15,827 nucleotides of DNA from Synura sp. LO234KE (Eukaryota > Sar > Synurophyceae > Synurales > Mallomonadaceae). The notes under the pieces are model-generated. The model did no database searches and had not been told where the DNA came from. It saw nothing but the letters and a program-made list of their open reading frames with translations. This document shows, piece after piece, positions 8,472 to 15,827 of the stretch. A program made the translations under genes and the position numbers. Numbering within the stretch: the first letter of the stretch is position 1; each line of letters opens with the position of its first letter. The stretch is from NCBI GenBank assembly GCA_015143735.1, contig VKHC01000192.1, positions 1 through 15,827 on the forward strand, given 5' to 3'.

Positions 8472-8590
8472 CTCACGTCCACAAGAGGTTTCCTGAAATT
8501 GTGCTCCATCAAATACTTTGCGCTATCGAATCTTCGCGCTTAGACTGCAATCAAAACTTTTCCAAAACCGTGCTTAGATTTTACAAAACA
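8472..8590 (+). repeat. Repeat family C copy 3 and a possible degenerate half-copy
   Basis: 8472-8518 matches copy 2 and reads HVHKRFPEIVLHQIL in the same register. At 8556-8580 a second, weaker version (FSKTVLRFYK) follows about 75 bp later. Both lie in a 131-codon open frame (8426-8821, plus strand). That frame has no intact domain I recognise, and most of its right half looks unrelated to the repeat. Confidence 0.55.
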
Positions 8591-9100
8591 TATTGTGATC
8601 TATGCAAATCGCAAGGCGGTAATAGTAGTTGTAATAATGAGATGAGAGCGATCTTCACCTTTTCTGCTTTGTTCATTGAACCTTTGCGAATTTCATGCAC
8701 GAACTTCACCGCGACGAATGAGCAGTATAAAATATTTGTTTTTTCACCGTCAACAACAAAGGGAAATGTATTCCTACTCCTGCGCAAACAGTTGCTTGAA
8801 AATAACTGTTCGTCAAAATAATCAAATTAAGTACTCACCCATTTGCCCGAGGCTTCATGAGGCCTTTAGCCATATTAAGTCGGTTAGCGTTGATGGCCAT
8901 ACATTTAGCACGTTATCATCAATAGCAAGCAAAGTCGCATCATCGACTCGATCCAAAAGACTTGCATCGAAAGACATTTCAGGATTCCTGCCTACCTTAT
9001 TTTTCGTTGTAATCTTGAAGTCATTGCATTGGTATTTGCACGCACCAATTCCTCCCATAAGTAAGTGTAGTTTTGTACTTCAATCGCTCTGATACGACTA
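8591..9100. other. Overlapping unassigned frames
   Basis: A plus frame (8676-9092, 138 codons) and a minus frame (9058-8855, 67 codons) overlap. The minus frame contains NVWPSTLTDLIWLK, faintly like one leucine-rich repeat, but a single unit is not diagnostic. Neither has a supported function. Confidence 0.3.
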
Positions 9101-9894
9101 CGTTCTGTGCGCTAAGAAATCGGCTGAGGCGCAGCTTAATTTTGTTCAGAAATTTGAAAATATTCAATACACAATATTCTATATACTCTATATCGTAAAA
9201 TCTCTAGTAGATACAACAAAACATGAATGTGACCTCGTAAAAGTGCGTTAGAATAATTCCAAAATAATATTAGAATAATATTTTTGGCCTCAAATGATCG
9301 TACTGATTGCACAAATATTTTGTGATCGACTCATCGCTGCGATTAAAATAATGTCATGGGAAGTTATCACCTGTTTTTTTCACGTATAGCCTAAAGCATT
9401 TGAACACGTTGATATTTCCGCGCTTCGTTTATGCATATTAGGGTTTTCTTCTCGTGTTTGCTCTCCCTTTGCGAGGTGGCTCTAAGCACGAGTAATATTA
9501 TAATTCTTCCACAAACTTATCACCCATATTAGAATTCTGGTTATTGACGCACGCGGCAATTAGATTAGGCCATTGTAGGACAATTTAACAGGCAGATTGT
9601 GCGCGTGATGTTGAAAATCTGCTTGTTGACAATCCTTAAGGAAGTAGAAAGGACTAGCCTCCTCAGTGCCATCAAGACTCATGGATAAATACCATTGTGT
9701 AGTCGTACGGTCTAAGATAGTCAAAACCGCTAAATATTTGACTATAGCCAGAGTCTATCACCAATTTATCAGGTTGCTGTGACTGAGATTTTCAGAAAAA
9801 TTCAAAAACGCAATTTCAAAAGTTTAAAAGCGCGTTGCGCTTTTCGTCCCGATCTCTATTTTACTCCAACTAAGAGGAACTAAATATGCTTTAA
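9101..9894. other. AT-rich spacer with two hairpin-forming sequences
   Basis: No gene is supported. It holds ATAGTCAAA/TTTGACTAT (9717-9725, 9737-9745; 11-base loop) and AAAAGCGC/GCGCTTTT (9826-9833, 9837-9844; 3-base loop). Both arms are perfect. Confidence 0.55.
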
Positions 9895-10597
9895 ATTCCG
9901 GTCGCAAATGATGCGGAAATCGACGCACCAAGCAATTGTCAAAACCAATACAACAAACCAATGTCAAACCATCTAGTTAGTTATCGTGTACATGGAGATG
10001 AAGAAAGTTTTCCACGGGCTTGGACTAATTCTCCGATCGAATCGAGTCAAAAAAGTTAGGAACTGTTCAACTTCCAACAAACAGTTCTTTTTATTCAGCC
10101 TACAATTACCGGTAACCATCCTTCAAGTTTGTGGACAGAAAATGAAAAATGTATTTTTGATGAAGATGAAGGCTACTATATCCACTACTTCTTTGGTAAA
10201 CAGGGAAGCCAACATCCTAATCGAGATTGCATCGCAGTCTCCACAGCATTCTTGTCCGGCGAATCATTCAGAAAGTTAATACTACAAATTTAGTTAGTCA
10301 ATTGATACGATTTCAAGAAATGAGCTCACGCAAAGTCGGAAGCCCAATCCAAGGACTTTATCTCTTGAGGTGGTGTCAGAGTTTGAAATAGGTAGCTTTA
10401 CTAATGTCTTCACCTCATCTTCTTTGCTCGCGCAAATTTCCCACACGGAGCCCCAATGTACTCTTTCCGTAGAAATACTTTTCTGGGTAAGAATTGTATT
10501 GCAGCCGACTCTGTCCGGCGATTTGTTTTCGGCTCTTCCCAACTCAACGAGTCTGTTGCCGATACAATACCATATCCTGTTACGATTCCAGTCTTAA
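9895..10597 (+). pseudogene. Possible decayed gene of unknown family
   Basis: Frame 1 is open from 9895 to a TAG at 10291-10293 except for one TAG at 10057-10059 (about 132 codons). A second frame is open from 10298 to 10597 (99 codons). Together they give a nearly continuous plus-strand reading with one stop and one frameshift. The translated text is mixed in composition, for example DEDEGYYIHYFFGKQGSQHP and later SFTNVFTSSSLLAQISHTEP, without low-complexity bias. No domain is recognised and there is no start with clear support. It could be a gene relic, exons with undetected introns, or chance. Confidence 0.25.
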
Positions 10598-11414
10598 ACT
10601 TCTCAACTGGGAGCAAGTGCAAACAAAAATGGTATAATTAACAGGGGAACAATTCCTTTTTACCACACGGGCGGATCTGTTGCAGCGTCTTCTAGCCAAC
10701 TACCGAAGTTGAGCAAAAAGCACTCCTCTCCATACCGTCGGCAGCTAGTGCCTTTTTTTCTCGAGCTCACCACAAACCTCCAATATGGTGTTGGTTCGCT
10801 CAAATTCAGAAGTTTAAAGGCCCTGAACTCGTGTAGTATTGTCGCCATGCTCGTTTGTACCCAGACGAACAAGTGTATTAAAACCACTCAATATCTGCTG
10901 AATCAGTACTATGAGGCTTTCTCGACAACGTGAGACCCAACTTGACCACTCCGCCATGATCTTGTATGTGCACGGAAGCTGGCTTTACAACTTTTACTTC
11001 CGACAAAAGCTATAGCCTGGCTCTATTCTCACTCAAGTCCGAGCAGACCTTCTTGAGTGAGACTTTTCATGTTGGCCAGACGGAGAGTCATGAGTTAGCG
11101 GACAACTTTTCTCCGAAAATCTTTACTTCTAAATTATTAGATATTGTCAATACGCAATAAGTCTACTACCCAGTACAACGCACCCCTGCCAAAGGAAGGA
11201 ACTAACTAAAGCCGTTTATTACGGCGTAGATCTCCCTGTGGAGAAGAAGTACCGCCAGGTGCGTCAGTACCAGGTGTGAAACAGATGAATATAAAAGTAG
11301 TATTGGGTGCTGTGGAGTTACTCGACTACTCCTACAATTATACGAAGAGCGAAGTGATGGGAAGTGCAAGAGTGCAACTACCTATAAGCATTGCATCAAT
11401 TAGGGTAGACCCGA
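10598..11414. other. Unassigned stretch
   Basis: It contains short frames on both strands, the longest about 75 codons, none with a motif. A 64-codon plus frame at 10966-11160 is the cleanest but too short to call. Confidence 0.4.
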
Positions 11415-11445
11415 ATAGCGGAGATACGCTATCTACTGATCATTC
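11415..11445 (+). repeat. Repeat family B, fragment (copy 3)
   Basis: It matches 7834-7864 at 24 of 31 positions, including GGAGATAC and the following ATC..CTGA.CA block. The surrounding 100 bp shows only loose likeness to family B. Confidence 0.5.
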
Positions 11446-12962
11446 GACAATTTACGTAAGTTGAGTGAGTTAGAATACGCAGTGGGAGCGCAGCTAGCTT
11501 CAGAGACAATTATGCAGCGCATTTTCTCCAACAGGGAGACTTTCCCACTACCAAAAAGTGACCTCTCATGACATTGTGGTGAAGCAGTGAAATAACGATA
11601 CTATGAATGCCAGTATGTAAGCAAGAGAAGGCGGGGCACCATATAAACGATGATAGGCATGGCGGAAAAGCAGGTCACCGAAGCGACCAACGCCAGCGAA
11701 ACAGAGTGAGGACAAGCGTCATAGTGACGAACTAGAGGAACTTTGCAGGAGAAAGCATGCTTCCCAGGGGCATCTTTGCCTCCAAGGGGCTCCGAGTATC
11801 TGTTGGAAGAAATGCTTCCACTCCTACATCCTGTAACGCACCAGGGAGAGCTACTCAAATGACATTCGGTTAGGCTAACAGTGTGATTGTGCCCTCGGAT
11901 CCCGGCTCCAAAGCGAGCCGAAAATTGGATTCGTACGAGCTTGTGCCAGCGGCTGAGTCTCGTTCCACAGTACTTTCAACGAGGCGTTGGAGAATGTCCA
12001 TTCGATGGCAGGAGTAAGAGCAAGCGCTGGGTGGGGTCGGAGAAGACGATCTTCTCCAATCTAGTCCACGCTGACTCCTCTGAGTATAACCCTGAGAGGA
12101 TTTATGAGCGAGGGCCATGGGGCTGGTTATCCAGCAGTCTGAACGGGAGAGGTGCCTAGTATTCCCCGAAAGCTTCTTTTCACAGGTTCGACTACAATAC
12201 GGTAATTGCGCGAGTGAATAGCTCTCCGGGTAAACGGACATTGCAAACTTAGAGACACCTCTCCTCTTGATGCAACAGATGTGCAGGATTATCCTGAATC
12301 TCCAGGCTTAACCGTTTCTCTTGTAATGTACGAGATTGTTTATACGAGGAAAGTCAAGATGCGGCGCCAGCAGCCTTCAACTTAGAAGAAATAGTCCAGA
12401 AAAATTTTGCCCCTAATCGCTGAGAGAAGCCCAACGGAGTAACCATTTTGATCCCAAGAAGATCAAACATTTTCTTCATGAGAGCTAAAGCATCATAATT
12501 CATCAAGGAAGTTTGGCAGTGCTCTACCCAGTTAGAGAAATATGTGAATGGCGGCAGTACTGTGCGGTTCTTTCTCAGCTCCAGTTCCGATCAGATACGA
12601 GCTCTCCACGTAGAGTTAAGTGTCGATGATAAACGTAATTCTCAATAGCTCCTCTCGAGATGCTGTAATAAAATAATCACGGACAACGCTTGCGCCTTCA
12701 TCCGTACCGAAGTAATGGTACTGATTGAGGCTACATTGGCGCTCCTTTGAATTATTGTTCGTCGATGTCGTTGAATTGAGGTGGCACTACTTCCCCGTCA
12801 ACATTTTCTTGTTTGCACACGTGTGCAGGAGATAAATGAAAGACGGGAGAACGCGCAATCGCTTTAAACTTGGAACCAGAAGCCACAGGGTTAACGCCAA
12901 ATTGGAATACCATGGAGTTGGAAGAACTCCTTCTCAATATAGTATTCAAGAAACTTTGCTTA
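11446..12962. other. Unassigned stretch with overlapping short frames
   Basis: Open frames of 78-123 codons occur on both strands and overlap one another (minus 12241-11870; minus 12590-12354; plus 11887-12159). Each reads plausibly in more than one frame, and none carries a recognisable domain, so no gene is called. Confidence 0.4.
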
Positions 12963-13041
12963 TTAGCAAAACATGACAGGCATGAAATACGATATACCCG
13001 TACCAGCAAGATTGATAAATCCCACTAGGTGTATTGGCAAG
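12963..13041 (-). repeat. Dispersed repeat family A, copy 3 (inverted)
   Basis: 12963-12979 is the exact reverse complement of 7442-7458. 12999-13041 matches the reverse complement of 4051-4093 at 34 of 43 positions, including AAATCCCACTAGG unbroken. Order and spacing of the two blocks are the same as in copy 2. Confidence 0.8.
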
Positions 13042-13189
13042 CTCATTCAGGCTTCCTATATCTTTACAACCAGCCTTGCATGGAAATTTTTCACGCAGGA
13101 ACTGACTCCGGGGCGTGCTTTCTTCTATCACCTCCAGAAAATCTTTTATTTTAATTATTGTAACAGACGCTAAGCAGAATTGGTACACA

Positions 13190-14130
13190 GACGTATCTAA
13201 TAATTAAGGGCCCCCATGTGCCAAATGGCAAACTCCGTGGCCGAGTGTGGGAAGGGGGAGACTGCCTCCGCCCGGGAGCGTGGGTAGAGCCTCCCCCGGG
13301 AATGATTAGTACGCAACTACGTCCCCAACTAGATAGAGGGGAACGCGCGTACCACCCCCGGGGGATGACACTCCTACTGATGGGGCACAGCAAATGGGCG
13401 GAAAAATGACAGTGTTGTAGCTCACAAGCCACCACACCGACCGAGGCCAGGAAGGCAACAAACTAGACGAAAAGCTCCGCATTTCACATCTGACTTGCAT
13501 CGCAACTTGGGCAAGAGACAACCCTAAGTGAGGGGACACGCGGTCTGGAAGAGGCTTCACTACGCTGGTGCTCCGGCGCTCCGGCCCCTCTTCGTGTGCC
13601 CAGCAGAAGGGGGTTCAAGCTGGTCCCGCTCCAGTCCGGAAAGTCGTTTATGTCGTGAGACAGGGATCGGATCAAGGGACGATTTCAAAAGAGGAGACGG
13701 CATTTTTGCCAGGGTGTTGGTGTCGTGCCCCTTTACGCTCTCCTCGTGTGGGGTTTGCGTATCCTCCCGCTTCAGAAGCAAGCGCTCGACGGTCTTGTCC
13801 TCTAAGCAACTTTGGGTTTCAGTCCACTTGTGGTCTCTCCCAGAGAGGGCTGTGCGCACCGCTCCGTTGAGGGCTGGAGAGCAATCGAAGCAAAGCCCCA
13901 CCGAGCTTGCGGTGGGGATGAAGGGGACGGAGGGTGAGAAATAGTCCCCGTGGAGCGCCAGGCTTCCTCCATCTTCTCCAGAATCGCAGTCCATAGGGGG
14001 TTAACTACCGCTCCCCATGGATCCGTCTCCCCAATAGTTGCGAGGAGACTTTCGATTCTCTCCGCTTGCATGGAAGAAAAGTTGCCCAGCAGCCCCAGGG
14101 AGTACTCCTCTGGATCTAGAGCAATTTCTT
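13190..14130. other. GC-rich island with overlapping frames
   Basis: Base composition is clearly higher in G+C than the flanks, with CCCGGG-type blocks and a 10-bp palindrome CCCCCGGGGG (13355-13364). Two of the longer frames in this half of the window lie here (minus 13994-13560, 144 codons; plus 13528-13944, 138 codons), almost exactly opposite each other. Long frames are expected by chance in GC-rich DNA, and neither product has a recognisable domain. The compositional break suggests a separate insertion. Confidence 0.45.
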
Positions 14131-14395
14131 AAAGGCTTCACTTCCATATCTCTTCGAGGGTCGAGGTCGTCTGGAAGATAATCGATAAGCGTCAGCCTTA
14201 TAGCACTGAGAGAAGAGGCGCAAAATAAACTCGGACCTCCACACTGGTCCACTCGTCTTGAAGATCCCGCTGTGTCGCGTCCACCCGAAAGAGGAAGTTA
14301 CAGCGCCAGGCTCCTTCAACATAAAAGTCTTTTTCAGGAGTATCTTGTTCGTCCTCATATTGTTGGGGGCAGCCCAGTGAGCAAAGCCTTAGGTA
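14131..14395 (-). other. Weak minus-strand frame chain
   Basis: An acidic frame open from 14395 to 14201 (65 codons, including EKDFYVEGAWRCNFLF) passes with one frameshift into another (14252-14001). This might be a frameshifted relic. All three minus frames here can be read for 60 or more codons, so the support is weak. Confidence 0.2.
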
Positions 14396-14528
14396 TTAAG
14401 AAGGTTAAAAAGTTTTCCCAGAGGATTAATGACCCCTGAGCCCCATTGTGTGGTATGGCAGAGAATTTCGGGCGAGATATTGGAATAGAGGCAACTTCGC
14501 TGTTCGGCTATTCCTAGCCAATGAGATC

Positions 14529-14551
14529 AGCGCTCCAGATGCTGGAGCGCT
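14529..14551. repeat. Perfect 10-bp inverted repeat, 3-base loop
   Basis: AGCGCTCCAG and CTGGAGCGCT flank the loop ATG. The stem is GC-rich and stable on either strand. There is no T-run directly after it on either strand, so it does not look like an intrinsic terminator. Confidence 0.9.
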
Positions 14552-14613
14552 TACGCTGTAAATAGGTCCTCTGGTAGTTGAATAAAGCACGATAGGTTTG
14601 CTCCAAGACAAGG

Positions 14614-15560
14614 GGTGTTGCAGCATATCAGCTGCATAGGATACATACAGTATTTTGTGCTGCTACTATTCTATTCACCACTGCACTAGATACACTTTCC
14701 TCTAGCATTACATTTTTGTAGGTAGCTCTAAAACTATACTCTCTATTCTATTCTATCTTCTGCATATCTATCTATCACTGATCAAATGGCGGTGTATCTC
14801 CACCGTCGAGATCTATGCTGTAATCGACAGTAATGGTTAGTGTTGTTAGTTACACTTGTGGTGTTTTGGGAGTGCGGGTATAGGCAGCTAGAGGGCCCGT
14901 AGTCGTCTAGACCAGTTCACTTGGGTTTGGTATCGTGTTGATTGTATGCTACTGCTGTGTTTAGGCAGGGTGGAATGGTTCACTCGGGCGGTACGGTGCA
15001 CTATATACGCTACACTATTTCTACTTCGTTTTTACTTTGGTACACTATACTGGTAGTTACACTGGCAGGGTAGCGGTAGTGGCCATACTGTTTCCTATAC
15101 GGGTTGGCGCTAGTTGAAGTGACCTATATCTACTATATCTATGTATCTAATGTACTGCTTGCTGTTTATATCTTACTGATCAGCTGGCAGTACGGGGACT
15201 GTCAGTAGACCTATCCGTAATTTACGGGAGCACCTGTCTAGCGGTGCTGATTTTGTAGGTAGTTTCATTCTATGCTAGTTGGGGCTGGTGTTCGTCACGG
15301 GCTACACTAGCACGGTACTTCTATAACTACTTCCTACTTATACTTCTATTCTTCTATACTTGTAGCGGGTTAGGCTAGGTAGCGATACATATAGGCCATT
15401 GGTTAAACTGATATTTAATTACGTAAGTGGGGATGTTACAGGGAGGTATCATAGCATTTACATGTTATGCAGCACGGTTTGGTATGACATGTCATGTGTG
15501 TGATGTTGGGTGGAGCGTAAGCTACGGCGGCGTGACGTGAATGCAACGGGCGGCACTAGG
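14614..15560 (-). repeat. Dispersed repeat family B, copy 2 (inverted, longer)
   Basis: It is collinear in reverse with 7500-7974 at four anchors, but the interval between the AATTACGGATAG and TGGAGATACACC anchors is about 410 bp here against about 10 bp in copy 1. Both sides of the extra segment resemble the same part of copy 1 (GTCGATTACAGCATAG and GTAAATTACGGATAG), suggesting an internal duplication of roughly 400 bp. It is rich in CTATTCT/AGAATAG-like runs. A 12-bp palindrome ATGACATGTCAT lies at 15484-15495. There is no coding frame. Confidence 0.72.
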
Positions 15561-15827
15561 CACGACAGGTAAGGCACAGTGAGCAGCAGTGTGGTAAGAT
15601 GCGGAGATCATGGGGAGCTGGAGCAGGTCAGTCTTGGCGTGTGCGATGAGTTGGAGTGGTGCGTTCAAGTCGTGATGTGAGATACAGAGTCGACTGGGTG
15701 TGTTGTCGGGCAGACAAGGCAGGTAGTGGATCGATGCGTGAGTGAATGCTATGGACGTAGGGGAATGATATATCAGCGTCAGATATGCAGGGCGGATAAT
15801 ATGTAAGATCACGTGAGCAAGAATGGT
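15561..15827. other. Right end, nothing firmly recognised
   Basis: A 96-codon minus frame (15812-15522) is rich in His, Ala, Pro, Leu and Thr and overlaps repeat B. It is probably chance. This may be further mobile-element sequence continuing beyond the window. Confidence 0.4.

Noticed and set aside
8855-9058. Leucine-rich-repeat protein on the minus strand
   Set aside because: Only one LRR-like unit in 67 codons, so not diagnostic.
9826-9844. Bacterial intrinsic terminator
   Set aside because: There is no upstream gene, and the window is eukaryotic.
12181-12195. tRNA B box (GGTTCGACTAC)
   Set aside because: No A box at the right distance and no cloverleaf pairing.
12354-12590. 78-codon minus frame as a gene relic
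   Set aside because: The text reads well, but the opposite strand reads equally well across the same bases and no family is recognised.
13560-13994. 144-codon minus-strand frame as a gene
   Set aside because: It mirrors a 138-codon plus frame in GC-rich DNA where stops are rare. No motif is seen in either.
7381-15560. One large transposon bounded by inverted families A and B
   Set aside because: If it were one element, the right side should carry B then A; the observed order is A then B, so the copies are better read as independent insertions.

Overview
The window looks like nuclear DNA of a eukaryotic microbe. The only convincing gene lies at the left edge and is interrupted by GT-AG introns. 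It encodes a hybrid histidine-kinase-like protein (two-component signalling), which argues against an animal and suits a protist, alga or fungus-like organism. I cannot name the lineage. No bacterial-style operons, Shine-Dalgarno-led genes, rRNA, tRNA or CRISPR were seen.

Layout. 1-2336 (+): the 3' part of a three-exon (possibly four-exon) gene. It has a HisKA-like H-box, an ATPase-like region lacking the usual catalytic motifs, and a receiver domain with all key residues; the 5' end lies outside the window. 2337-3300: 3' flank and AT-rich spacer with one doubtful 149-codon frame. 3300-5300: decayed sequence, including a minus-strand stretch that reads like Ty1/copia RNase H with frameshifts. 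5300-9100: repeat-rich DNA holding a four-copy 26-bp tandem array, perfect palindromes, and short repeats whose translations suggest decayed ankyrin-like coding sequence. 9100-15827: mostly unassigned, with one weak plus-strand decayed-gene candidate (9895-10597), a GC-rich island (about 13190-14130), and copies of repeat families also present further left.

Three dispersed families can be recognised by eye. Family A is about 80 bp at 4.05, 7.4 and 13.0 kb, the last inverted. Family B is about 475 bp at 7.5-7.97 kb, with an inverted, longer copy at 14.6-15.56 kb and a fragment at 11.4 kb. Family C is about 50-110 bp at 5.8, 8.07 and 8.47 kb, plus an inverted piece at 5.97 kb. All are diverged (about 70-86% where counted), so these are old insertions.

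Overall this is one signalling gene followed by roughly 13 kb of gene-poor, transposon-derived intergenic DNA. I found no convincing new multi-gene system. The most distinctive items are the kinase-like protein with a degenerate ATPase and the undescribed repeat families. Most 60-140-codon frames in this stretch are at the level expected by chance and are treated that way.
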